DNA from: Microcoleus sp. FACHB-68
GTDB taxonomy: Bacteria; Cyanobacteriota; Cyanobacteriia; Cyanobacteriales; Oscillatoriaceae
DNA: 64,000 nucleotides
Reading direction: 5' to 3'
Assembly: GCF_014695715.1 (NCBI RefSeq)
Contig: NZ_JACJOT010000006.1
Coordinates: forward strand, 62,001-126,000
Shown: positions 36,881-46,341 of the stretch, piece by piece
Position numbering within the stretch: the first letter of the stretch is position 1
Layout: every line of letters starts with the position of its first letter
Program-made: the position numbers and the translations under genes
The notes under the pieces: generated by a model
Database searches by the model: none
What the model saw: only the letters and a program-made list of their open reading frames with translations
What the model was told of the DNA's origin: nothing

Positions 36881-39290
36881 CTGTTGCCTGTAACTCCAAA
36901 GCCGGTGCGGCGTCGGCTGGGGTGAGCGGCAATTTTACTGTAAAGCAAGTCTCACCCAAAGCACTCGCCACTTCGATTGTCCCGCCTAAATGTTCGGCGA
37001 GTTTTTCTACTAGGGCTAACCCCAAGCCGGTTCCTCCTTGCTTCCAGGGATCGTTACTGGGGATACGATAGAACTTATCAAAAATGCGGCATAATTCAGT
37101 GCTGGGAATTTCAATGCCTGAATTCACGACTTGTAATAGCAATTTACCTTCTTGAGCGTAGACTTTAAGTGCGATGTGCTCGCCTTGAGGTGTGTACTTA
37201 AATGCATTATCCAGCAACTCTGTCAAGATGCGACCCAACCCTAAAACATCACAGACAACTGGAGGCAGTTCAGGAGAAATATCAACATATAAAATTTGCT
37301 CGCTGTTCTCTACTCGTTGTGTAAATGGCTCAACGACATGGGGAATCCAATTTTGCATTTGAATCTCGCTCAACTCTAAAGGTTGAACACCGGCATTGAG
37401 TCTTTGTAAGTCGAGCAGATCGTTGATCAAGTTAATTTCTCGGTTACACTCGTCATGCAGCACCTCGAAGTAGTAAGTGGCTTTATCAGTAATTGAAGTG
37501 TAAGCGTGATCGTACACTGGAGAATCTGCTGCCGACAGCAGAGAGCCGACAGCAGATTGCTGGTGGCTGATGGCGACTTCCAACATCTGAATTCCCATTT
37601 TTATGTTGGCAATTGGTGTGCGGAGTTCATGGGAAACGGTACAAAGAAAATCATCTTTTAAGCGATTAAGCCGTTCAAGTTCCTTAACTTGCGCTTGCGC
37701 TTCCTGGTAGAGTCTGGCTTGCCGCAAGGCGATGGCGCATTGCGTTGCGACTTGCTGCACCAGCCGGATTTCTAATTCATTAAAAATTTCATCTGCCGGC
37801 TTGAATAACCACAAATCGCCCAGCACTTCTTGATCATCAACTAAAGCGCTGGCAAGAATCATCGAACGAGACTCATTGCGCGTGGGGACAAACTCGCAAA
37901 ACTGAAAGGGTAGATTTTGTTGAAAGCTTCTCGATTGAACCGCCGGCTTGTCCGCGTCCTCGTCGGCTAAACCAGGCAACAACTGAGAGTAGATCTCGGC
38001 AAAGTCAGACAAATCCACCTCACGCCCCGTCCGCGCCGGCTCTATTTGGCTGTATTCATAGCGGATCGTGGCGGTTCCTTGCTCAAGATTATATAAAGCC
38101 GCCTGACAACTTTGTGCGCCCAATCCTAAAGCTAATTCCCGCACAGCCGTTGGCAAAATTTGGTCTTCATCTAAACTATCGCGCACCTTGTCGGTAATCC
38201 GCTTTAACATCGCCTCCAGATGCAGCGCCTGTTGCAGTTGTTCAAGGGCTTGTTCTAGCTGGGCGGTACGTTCTTGCACTTGGGTTTCCAAGCCGGTGTT
38301 GAGATGCTGTACCTGCTGATAAAGTTCTGATTGTTGAATCGCAATTCCCACTTGGGTTGCGAGGGAAGTGAGCAGATCCAGTTCCCAAAGTTGCCAGGAT
38401 CGGTTGCCGCGACACTGGTGAGCAATCAGCAGCCCCCACAATTGCGACTTGGGTGTTGAGGTGGGAGAATCGAGGGTTTTTTCTCCCTGTTTAACTTTTA
38501 ATTCTTCATTGAAAAGAATCGGAACAACCAAGTTCGCTTTTACCTGTAAACTAGCCAATAAATTACGATGACACGGATCTATATCTGCCTCATAAATATC
38601 CTCGATAGCCCGCACTCGTCCCTCTGCGTAGCGCCGCGCATAGCCTTGTTGAATAAAGCAGGTTTCTTGAATCGTAATTCCATAAATTGCGTTGCAATCG
38701 TTAGCTACGGATTCTGCAACGACAATCCCACTCCAGTCTGGGTTAAAGCGGTAAACCAGCACGCGATCTGTCTGGAGAAAATGCCGGATTTCCGTGACCG
38801 TTGTGTGCAAAACTGCCCCTAAATCCAACGACTGACGGATACGCTGGGAAATTAACCCCAAAAGATGCGCTCGCTCAGCTTGCTGCCGCAAAGCTTCTGC
38901 GGTTCGTTTGCGCTCAATGGCATAGCGGATGGCACGCACGAGTAGTTGGCAGTTCACTTCGCCTTTAATTAGATAGTCTTGCGCTCCTTGCCGAACCGCT
39001 TCGAGAGCTAACTCTTCATTATCTAGGCCGGTCATCACCACAATCGGTAAACCGGGCGCTGCCAATTGCACCTGTGAAAGCGTCTCTAGCCCCTGGGCAT
39101 CTGGAAGTGACAGATCCAGCAAAATAATGTCAAACGCTTGTGTCTGAAGCCGGCTTAGCGCTTCAGTAAGACGTTTTTCCTGCGTTACTTGAACCGGCAC
39201 TGCTGGAGCTTCTGCCAAAAGCTCATTTAACATAGCCGCATCGGCGCGGTTGTCTTCTACTAAAAGAAGTTGAATCAAAGCATTTTTCAT
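36846..39290 (-). CDS. Receiver-cyanobacteriochrome GAF-GAF-histidine kinase
   Basis: 814 residues. Receiver (1-125, Asp59). GAF1 (about 155-320) has the cyanobacteriochrome pattern: ETCF (209-212), GRVRAIEDIYEAD, then CH (Cys240-His241) in DPCHRNLL, LQVKANLVVPILF and LWGLLIAHQC. Cys240 is the canonical bilin-linking residue; Cys211 sits where DXCF-type proteins carry a second cysteine (here E in place of D). A 20-residue insert (264-283) splits the VVPI and LWGLL strands. A second GAF (about 355-545) lacks these motifs. HisKA has TVSHELRTPI; HATPase has NAFKYTPQ and GGTGLGLAL. Light-regulated kinase activity is predicted. Confidence 0.88.
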   Translation of the reverse strand: MKNALIQLLLVEDNRADAAMLNELLAEAPAVPVQVTQEKRLTEALSRLQTQAFDIILLDLSLPDAQGLETLSQVQLAAPGLPIVVMTGLDNEELALEAVRQGAQDYLIKGEVNCQLLVRAIRYAIERKRTAEALRQQAERAHLLGLISQRIRQSLDLGAVLHTTVTEIRHFLQTDRVLVYRFNPDWSGIVVAESVANDCNAIYGITIQETCFIQQGYARRYAEGRVRAIEDIYEADIDPCHRNLLASLQVKANLVVPILFNEELKVKQGEKTLDSPTSTPKSQLWGLLIAHQCRGNRSWQLWELDLLTSLATQVGIAIQQSELYQQVQHLNTGLETQVQERTAQLEQALEQLQQALHLEAMLKRITDKVRDSLDEDQILPTAVRELALGLGAQSCQAALYNLEQGTATIRYEYSQIEPARTGREVDLSDFAEIYSQLLPGLADEDADKPAVQSRSFQQNLPFQFCEFVPTRNESRSMILASALVDDQEVLGDLWLFKPADEIFNELEIRLVQQVATQCAIALRQARLYQEAQAQVKELERLNRLKDDFLCTVSHELRTPIANIKMGIQMLEVAISHQQSAVGSLLSAADSPVYDHAYTSITDKATYYFEVLHDECNREINLINDLLDLQRLNAGVQPLELSEIQMQNWIPHVVEPFTQRVENSEQILYVDISPELPPVVCDVLGLGRILTELLDNAFKYTPQGEHIALKVYAQEGKLLLQVVNSGIEIPSTELCRIFDKFYRIPSNDPWKQGGTGLGLALVEKLAEHLGGTIEVASALGETCFTVKLPLTPADAAPALELQATDARSNYQDSAS

Positions 39291-39503
39291 ACTTGTAAGC
39301 CAGCCACGTTGTCGGCAACCATGCCAATTCAGACTTTCTATAGGGTTCGTTCGGCTTATGGGGCAGATTTCTTTTGCTGCTCTTTAGCTCGCTTTCCCGT
39401 GAGTTTCTGCTATTACAAATTTTAAGATAAGTTTCGCGATTGCACCTAGAGCGCATAACATAAATTATTTCAAAAAAAAATAAAAAAATTGTTTTGAAAT
39501 CAA

Positions 39504-39980
39504 TCAGTCCATCCCTGCATCTGAGGGCAAGGTAACAACACTGAGCCAAAAATGGGTAATTGCTTGGACGATCTTGATAAACTCATCTAAATCTAAAGGT
39601 TTGATAATATAGCAGTTGGCATGGTATTTATAGCTGATAAGGATATCAGCAGGGGCAGCAGAGGTTGTGAGAACCACCACGGGGATTGTTTGCAGAAGGG
39701 GATCGGATTTTATTTCCTGTAGCACTTCCTTACCGTCAAGCTTAGGCAAGTTCAAATCGAGCAGGATCAAACCCACAGCCGGCGCGGATTGATAGTCACC
39801 CTGCCGGCGCAAAAATTGCAGCGCCTCAACGCCGTCACGGACAACGTGCAAGTGTTCAACCGAGCTAGTTTCCCTGAAAATTTCGTTCATCAGGTAAGCA
39901 TCGCTGGGGGAGTCTTCCACTAATAGAATTTCAATTGGTTTATTGATGGCTGTCGTGTTCCTCATGAAGTTCTTTCGCAT
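39504..39980 (-). CDS. Rcp1-type response regulator
   Basis: 158-residue single-domain receiver of the phytochrome-partner (Rcp1) type, with EILLVEDSPSDAYL at the start, phospho-acceptor Asp75 (LLDLNLPKLDGKEV), TTSAA and KPLDLDEF. It has no output domain. Start: ATG 39980, or ATG 39965 five codons later; neither has a strong ribosome site. It overlaps the end of the ten-PAS kinase by 41 bp (39940-39980), so the two are translationally linked and probably a cognate pair. The next kinase begins 213 bp downstream. Confidence 0.9.
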   Translation of the reverse strand: MRKNFMRNTTAINKPIEILLVEDSPSDAYLMNEIFRETSSVEHLHVVRDGVEALQFLRRQGDYQSAPAVGLILLDLNLPKLDGKEVLQEIKSDPLLQTIPVVVLTTSAAPADILISYKYHANCYIIKPLDLDEFIKIVQAITHFWLSVVTLPSDAGMD

Positions 39981-42900
39981 CAGGAATCGTGAAATAAAAG
40001 GTTGAGCCTTCAGCTAGACGCGAATCAACCCAAATTCTACCCCCATGCCGCTCAACAATCTTTTGGCAAATAGCCAAACCGATGCCGGTGCCGGGGTACT
40101 CTTCCCGCGTGTGCAGGCGCTGAAATACGAGAAAAATCCGCTCGGCGTATTTGAGGTCAATCCCGATCCCATTATCACAAATAGACAACTGCCATTGCTC
40201 GTCCTGTCGCTGAGCGCTGACATGAATGATTGGTGGACCTGAGCTGCGGTACTTGATTGCGTTACTAATAATGTTTTGTAACAATTGCACCAATTGTGTC
40301 GGATCGCCCTTGACAGTTGGTAACTCGCTGTGGGTAATGGTAGCGTTATTTTCTGTAATGGCAACCTGCAGATTCGCCACAGCCGTAGTCAACACATTCC
40401 CCAAGTTCACCGGCCCAAAGGCTTTACCCCGCCTCCCGACGCGCGAAAACAGCAGCAAGTCTTGAATGAGTTTCTGCATCCGAGTTGCGCCTTCGACGGC
40501 AAAGGCAATATATTCGTCAGCCTTGGTATCGAGTTGGCCGCTATAGCGTCTGGCTAAGAGCTGAGTGTAGCCGGTGACAGCACGCAATGGCTCTTGCAAG
40601 TCGTGGGAGGCAACATAAGCAAATTGTTCTAACTCGGCATTGGAACGCGCCAAATCTGCCGCCCGTTCTTGGAGAGAGGCGATCAGTTGCGTTTTTTCCT
40701 CTTGGGCGCGCCGGCGTTCCATTGCCGTGACAATAATTTCTCCAACAATTCTTAGCAAGGTAATATGATCTTCTGTCCAGGTTTTGTGTGGGTGGGCACT
40801 ATCACAGCCCATAAATCCCACAACTTCTCCACCGGCAACGAGGGAGACATTCAGCATTGATTGAATGCCTTCCAACTCACACTCAGCTTTTTCCGCCCTT
40901 GCTTCCGGTGGCAGTTCAGCCAGCTCACAGATTTGAAGCACCTCGCCCCGGCGAAGGATTTCCACTAGCCAAGGAAAGGCACTCACCGGCAAATTTTGCA
41001 ATCTGTGGATGTGGGACTCAATGCCGGGGGCACACCATTCATGGGTGTTGCTCATCTCGGTGCCGGTTTCGCTGAACAAAAACACATAGGTGCGCTCAAC
41101 ATTGATAAATTCTCCAAGCGCATACAGCGCCTCGTTAATGCCTCGATCAATCTCAGCCGGCGGCAGATTGAGAAAATGAGTAGAGATATCGCTGATCAGC
41201 TGTTCTAATACAAGGCGATATTTAAGAGATTGCTCTGCCTGCTTGCGCTCGGTAATATCAAAAGCAGCAGAGAGGGCAGCAATTTGCCCATCAAACTCCA
41301 TCAGAGAAACTGAAAGATTAACCCAACGTTCTTGGCCGGTTTTGGTGAGCAGTTGCAATTCATAGCGCGAAGCGAGTTGCTGATCTTGCTGGCGCAGGTA
41401 AGGCAGAGAAAATCCCTCTCCCATTCGATTGATAAAGAATTCTCGAAACTTGGGGTGGATCAGTTCTGTGCCGCCGGCAAGCAACTCTTCTCGCGTGTAG
41501 CCGGTGAGTTCTTCGGCTGCCGAGTTGACATAGCGCAGTTGAGTGCCTTGGGAAATGAAGATTGCGGCTGTTACGGTTTCTGTTAAGGTGCGAAACCTCA
41601 TTTCTCGTTCTTGCAGCGCTTCCAGAGTCCGCTTCCGGTCGCTAATATCTGTGTGGACACTCACCAGTCCGATCATCTGGCCGGAATTATCTTTAATTGC
41701 ATAAGCCCGCAACAAGATATCTAAAATTTTTCCTTGCCGGTTTTGCATCTTAACTTCTCCACTCCAAAAGCCCCCGTGACTAATCGTCTCGAACACCTCG
41801 TTTGCAACAGCCTTGTCACAGAAAAGAACCGACGCGCCGCCAAGGGCGAAAAGTTCATCAATCCTATAGCCAAATAATTCCTGAAATGCTGGGTTTTGGT
41901 AGATGTGCTGCGTGGTTATATCTGCAATATTGATTGCATCTGTGGCACTTTCTACCGCTTGACTGATGCGAATTAGCTGCGCTTCAGCCTGCTTGCGTTC
42001 CGTAATATCTATCCAAAAACCAACCATCTCCAAGGGGTTGCCGGACTCGTCGCGCACAAGCTGCACCTGATCGTACATCCACCGATAAGTTCCGTCTTGA
42101 TGTTGAAAGCGGTATTCAAAGGTGCGCTGCTCTTTTTCTGGCACAATTTGCATCTGAGCAAGAATACCAGGGGCATCTTCTGGATGGATATGATCACTCC
42201 AGAAACTTGCGTTTTCTGTAAATTCTTGTGCTTCGTAGCCGAGCTGAATCTTGATATTTTTGCTGATAAAGGTGGCACCGTAATCTTCTGATACTTTGCT
42301 GCTGTAGATAACGGCTGGGCTAGCAGTGAGCAAATGTTCCAGACGTGCCTGAGCAATTTTCAGCGAATTTTCCATCTGTTTGCGCTCAGTCATATTGCGA
42401 GTAATGCACAAAATTGATTGCACTTCCCCGTCTGGATGCCGTTCTCCATCTATCAAAAATTCCGGCACGATTCGAGCTTCATAATAGTTATGTCCATTCG
42501 GGCTGGGGAAATCAAATTCCATGAGTGCTTCGCAGCCGGTTTTGAAGACTCGCTTCATCACGGTTTCCCAAGCAGATACAATGGATTCGGGAAAGTCTAA
42601 CTCACGATTTGTTTTGCCGATTAATGCTTGAGGAGGCAATCCACTTGCCTCTTCAGCAGCTGGGTTAACATAGAGGTGGCATAATTGTTGATCGAAGCGA
42701 GTGATAATATCAGGAATATTTTCGGCTAGGGTTCTAAATTCTTGTTCACTGCGGCGTAATGCTTCGGTTGCCTGTTTGCGTTCAGTAATGTCTGTGTAGG
42801 CAATTGCTACGCCATAACCTTTTAGGGGAATCGGAGCGGCAGTAACACTGATCCAGGTAACTTCCTGATCGTCTTTAATAATTCCTAATTCTACATTTTC

Positions 42901-45225
42901 AAAAACTTTGTTTTCTTTTAATGCTCTTACGGCTGGGAGTTTATTAAATTCCACCGGGGTTCCGTCGGCTTGCAATCCATGCCATTCTGGGCTTTCAAAA
43001 TTTCTTCTAATGTGGTCTTTCTTTGGAATATGCAAAATTTTTTCTGAAGCCGGATTCACATCAATAATATTGCCATTTTCATCGGTTATTGAAATACCAA
43101 TTGGAAAAGTTTCAAATAAAATTTTATATTTTTCTTGGCTTTCTTTTATGGCTACTTCAGTTAACTTTTTTTCTGTAATGTCGCGAGAAACTGTATAAAT
43201 TAACCGTTCTTCTAGAACCGGAAATGCTGTCCAAGATATCCACTTGTAAGTGCCATCTTTACAGCGGTAGCGGTTTTCAAAATAAAAAGTTGGGTTTCCC
43301 TTTTTTAATTTTTTTAGCTCTGCTAAAGTAACGGCGTACTCGTCGGGATGAATAATGTCTAGAAATCGGATTGAAAGAAATTCTTCAGGGGTATAGCCAA
43401 GGATGGTGGAGATGGCGGGATTTACACGCTTGAAATAGCCGTCGAAATCGGCAATTCCTAAAATATCAAGCGAAAGACTAAAAAAGCGATCGCGTTCTTC
43501 TGCTACTTGCTTGGCGAGGGTGATGTCTTGGGAGATACCAACGATGCGGTAAACTTCTCCCCGTTCGTTACAAACTGGAAAGGCGCGGGTTCTGATCCAA
43601 CGAACTGAGCCGTCGGGCTGAATGACTCGATATTCTTGATCAAAATTGTCTTGGTTTTGGTTTTTACAGATGGTAATGATGCTCTGGCGATCGTCTGGAT
43701 GGATGGCGTCTAAAAAAGAGGAAGGTTGCCGGTATAAACTCTCGCAAGTTCTGCCCCAAATTTGCTCGTAGGCGGGACTGATGTAGAGGAACTGCGTTTT
43801 GCCGGCATTCATCATCCAAAATACATCGCTGAGGTTTTCTGCTAGCTGGCGAAAACGTTCTTGACTTTCCCGAAGTGCCGCTTCCGCTTGTTTCCGCTCA
43901 CTGATATCACGAACAAAGGCAAAGAAAAATCTTTCTTGGTTAATTTCGGCAAAGGTAATGCTGACTTCTGCACTCACCGTTTGCCCGTTTTTATGGCGCA
44001 ACGCAATCTCAAACCGAGCCGAGCCGGTTTGGATCAGGGTTTTGATGTATTTGGGGCTGGCTAGAGGGCTTTCAACGGCTTCTAAAATACTGATGTGTAT
44101 TCCCAATAGTTCTTGCCGCGAGTAGCCGACAAGGGCGCAAAATGCGGGGTTAACTTCCAGAAACTGCCGGCGTAGATTGAGAATGCAGAAGCCATCAATG
44201 GCGGTTTGCAGAATCACATCCGTGCGCTGTATCTGCACTTGCAACAAGCGCTCAGCTTGCTTACGATCTGTAATGTCGCGCACAATCGCTAAAACTTCAT
44301 TTCGATCTTTGCCACTGACGGCGATCCGAGTTTCGTAATCGTACAGATGGCCTTGAACCGGCAGCTGAAATTCAACGAGTTGGGTGTTGCCCGTTTGCAG
44401 CACTAGCTCGATGGCGCTCATCAATTCCATCGCTAGCCCAATTGGTAACACCTCTGTCACTTTTTTGCCTAAGAACTCATGAGGCGGTACAAACATCGGA
44501 ATATCTGCTGCTGGGATGCAGTCCAGATAGGTGCCATCTCTGGCGATGCGGAACAGCAAATCAGGCAGCGCCGAGATTAAAGCGCGATTCATTGCTTCAC
44601 TTTCGCGCAGCGCCTCTTCAGCAAACTTGTGGGCGGTGATATCTAGGCTTAGTCCATCAAAGACGATGTCGCCAGTGTCAGTGGCGTGTACCCGTGCGAT
44701 CGTGCGAAGCCATTTCAGTTGTCCTGAAGAATTAATCAGCCGGTATTTATGATTGAGGGGTGCCAGGGTTTCCCTTGAGGTTGCGAGTGCTTTTTGCAGG
44801 GGCGCAAGATCCTCAGGATGAACCGTATCGAACAGCCGTTCAGGATGTGCCATCCTTTCCTCAGCCGAAATGCCGAGTAGTTCTAACAAGCCGGCGCTGA
44901 CGTAGGGGATGGAAATTTTGCCGTCGGCATCAAACACCCAGCGATAGACGACTCCAGGCAAATTGCCGGTGATGGTAGATAATCGCTGCTGGCTTTCCCG
45001 CAGTGCTGCTTCGGTGTGTTGGCATTCTGTAATATCTGGAGTGATGGCACTATTTTGCGCCAGATACTCCACCTGCTGCCGGCATTGTTTGAGTTGGGCT
45101 TCGGTTTGCGCTAAGGCGGTTTCCATTTGCCGGCATCTCGCTTGCGACTGTGCCAACTGCTGCCGCAGGGAAGTCTGTGAATCCTCAGAAGGGTTAGGAT
45201 CTAGAGAGCCGGTGTGGAGGTTCAT
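39940..45225 (-). CDS. Ten-PAS/GAF sensor histidine kinase
   Basis: 1,761 residues, among the longest soluble sensor kinases. After an N-terminal coiled coil (15-60) I count ten PAS modules, each closing with a DITERKQAE-type motif: they begin near LPGVVYRW, LPDLLFRI, IDGFCILN, LSDVFWMM, LDILGIAD, FPIGISIT, IPDIITRF, SPAVIYSS, ATDAINIA and TAAIFISQ. One GAF domain follows (about 1,350-1,500, INVERTYVFLFSE to WTEDHITLLRIVGE), then HisKA with VASHDLQEPL and HATPase with NAIKYRSSG, DNGIGI and GTGIGLAI. No membrane segment. The last PAS-proximal GAF lacks a bilin cysteine pattern. It is followed in overlap by an Rcp1-type regulator. Confidence 0.9.
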   Translation of the reverse strand: MNLHTGSLDPNPSEDSQTSLRQQLAQSQARCRQMETALAQTEAQLKQCRQQVEYLAQNSAITPDITECQHTEAALRESQQRLSTITGNLPGVVYRWVFDADGKISIPYVSAGLLELLGISAEERMAHPERLFDTVHPEDLAPLQKALATSRETLAPLNHKYRLINSSGQLKWLRTIARVHATDTGDIVFDGLSLDITAHKFAEEALRESEAMNRALISALPDLLFRIARDGTYLDCIPAADIPMFVPPHEFLGKKVTEVLPIGLAMELMSAIELVLQTGNTQLVEFQLPVQGHLYDYETRIAVSGKDRNEVLAIVRDITDRKQAERLLQVQIQRTDVILQTAIDGFCILNLRRQFLEVNPAFCALVGYSRQELLGIHISILEAVESPLASPKYIKTLIQTGSARFEIALRHKNGQTVSAEVSITFAEINQERFFFAFVRDISERKQAEAALRESQERFRQLAENLSDVFWMMNAGKTQFLYISPAYEQIWGRTCESLYRQPSSFLDAIHPDDRQSIITICKNQNQDNFDQEYRVIQPDGSVRWIRTRAFPVCNERGEVYRIVGISQDITLAKQVAEERDRFFSLSLDILGIADFDGYFKRVNPAISTILGYTPEEFLSIRFLDIIHPDEYAVTLAELKKLKKGNPTFYFENRYRCKDGTYKWISWTAFPVLEERLIYTVSRDITEKKLTEVAIKESQEKYKILFETFPIGISITDENGNIIDVNPASEKILHIPKKDHIRRNFESPEWHGLQADGTPVEFNKLPAVRALKENKVFENVELGIIKDDQEVTWISVTAAPIPLKGYGVAIAYTDITERKQATEALRRSEQEFRTLAENIPDIITRFDQQLCHLYVNPAAEEASGLPPQALIGKTNRELDFPESIVSAWETVMKRVFKTGCEALMEFDFPSPNGHNYYEARIVPEFLIDGERHPDGEVQSILCITRNMTERKQMENSLKIAQARLEHLLTASPAVIYSSKVSEDYGATFISKNIKIQLGYEAQEFTENASFWSDHIHPEDAPGILAQMQIVPEKEQRTFEYRFQHQDGTYRWMYDQVQLVRDESGNPLEMVGFWIDITERKQAEAQLIRISQAVESATDAINIADITTQHIYQNPAFQELFGYRIDELFALGGASVLFCDKAVANEVFETISHGGFWSGEVKMQNRQGKILDILLRAYAIKDNSGQMIGLVSVHTDISDRKRTLEALQEREMRFRTLTETVTAAIFISQGTQLRYVNSAAEELTGYTREELLAGGTELIHPKFREFFINRMGEGFSLPYLRQQDQQLASRYELQLLTKTGQERWVNLSVSLMEFDGQIAALSAAFDITERKQAEQSLKYRLVLEQLISDISTHFLNLPPAEIDRGINEALYALGEFINVERTYVFLFSETGTEMSNTHEWCAPGIESHIHRLQNLPVSAFPWLVEILRRGEVLQICELAELPPEARAEKAECELEGIQSMLNVSLVAGGEVVGFMGCDSAHPHKTWTEDHITLLRIVGEIIVTAMERRRAQEEKTQLIASLQERAADLARSNAELEQFAYVASHDLQEPLRAVTGYTQLLARRYSGQLDTKADEYIAFAVEGATRMQKLIQDLLLFSRVGRRGKAFGPVNLGNVLTTAVANLQVAITENNATITHSELPTVKGDPTQLVQLLQNIISNAIKYRSSGPPIIHVSAQRQDEQWQLSICDNGIGIDLKYAERIFLVFQRLHTREEYPGTGIGLAICQKIVERHGGRIWVDSRLAEGSTFYFTIPDAKELHEEHDSHQ

Positions 45226-45383
45226 CGTCAGTCCTGAGTCGAAGCGTCAGTCAAGCCGTGGCTAAAGTCTAACGCTTGTTCCTTTGGCAAAGGGCGGGGC
45301 TTTACAAAATAAAAATTTTGACAGCTGATTGCACAACCGTAAGGGCATCGTTATTTATTGATGAATTCTGTTGTTTTTTTTCC

Positions 45384-45424
45384 TAAAAAGTTTGACTGCA
45401 ACCCTTAACGAGTAAAGGTTGCAG
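45384..45424 (-). terminator. Probable terminator of the VOC gene
   Basis: CTGCAACC (45396-45403) pairs with GGTTGCAG (45417-45424). On the minus strand it is followed by TCAAACTTTTT, so the T-run is a few bases away. It lies 55 bp past the VOC stop. Confidence 0.55.
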
Positions 45425-45478
45425 CCTTGATAGGGTATTGAAAATAGGTGATAGGGAAAGTTGGAAAGTCTCAGTTTT

Positions 45479-46057
45479 TTAATTAGAGACTTCAGATATC
45501 TCAAGCACGCGACCTTCAAGATCCTTGACCAAAAAATTCAGCGGCTTTTCCCGACGAATTTTGTATTTAATGCCTCGTGTCTGGACGCGCATTAGCACCA
45601 GTTCCAAACAGTCGCTGTCAAAACAGACATGACGCTGCCGGTTTTTTTGACCGATACTCGCCCCTGAGATGACGTGCAATTGGGTATTTTTTTGCATTTG
45701 ATACCACAATCCATCCGGAGTATCAAGGTTTTTTGTGGTGGTTGCTCCCATATTGGTGGACATATACAGGGGATCGATGCCGGTGGCACCGAGGGTTTGC
45801 TCGTAGTTGTAGTAATAGTGCAGGGGCACATCTGCCACCGGCAGATCTAGCAAACCTTCATAAAACTGTCGCGCGACTTCCAGATCGGACACCATGATGG
45901 TGTGAACTTTTGGGGCGCTGGTGAGAAACATCCACATCGCCCCGGCATAGGCAGCCAGCAGCATCACCATGATCCCCTGGGTGGATAACAGGCTATCCAG
46001 GGGCAGGGATGGCAAAAAGGCACTCAAGGTAGGAGTAATACTAAAGGTTAGAATCAT
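45479..46057 (-). CDS. VOC (glyoxalase-like) superfamily protein with N-terminal membrane segment
   Basis: 192 residues from the ATG at 46057; the frame runs eight codons upstream to a GTG. A hydrophobic stretch (about 24-46, TQGIMVMLLAAYAGAMWMFLTSAP) precedes one vicinal-oxygen-chelate fold: KVHTIMVSDLEVARQFYEGLLDLPVADVPLHYYY at the start and RHVCFDSDCLELVLMRVQTRGIKYKIRREKPLNFLVKDLEGRVLEI at the end. His and Glu residues are in metal-like positions. Activity unknown. It is divergent from the sigma-like gene. Confidence 0.8.
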   Translation of the reverse strand: MILTFSITPTLSAFLPSLPLDSLLSTQGIMVMLLAAYAGAMWMFLTSAPKVHTIMVSDLEVARQFYEGLLDLPVADVPLHYYYNYEQTLGATGIDPLYMSTNMGATTTKNLDTPDGLWYQMQKNTQLHVISGASIGQKNRQRHVCFDSDCLELVLMRVQTRGIKYKIRREKPLNFLVKDLEGRVLEISEVSN

Positions 46058-46341
46058 GAACCAAGAAGGGATGAACAACACTCAGCGGTATCAATCGGCA
46101 GCCGGTCTGCTGTCTGGGATTTTATAGGACAAAACGATAGCATTGTTAATAATTTTATCAAGGCTGCATCGATCTGGTTGCGTCTCGATGAGTTTTCAGC
46201 TGCGGCAGCGCTTCCCCAGGAAAGCCGCGCAAAGTGGAGGCGCAACAGGGATTTTTCTGTTTTTTTGGCAGCGAGGCAGTTTGTAATTGTGGGAAACACT
46301 GGATATATTTATTTAGAAATCGCTGTTGGTGGGTAGAAACT

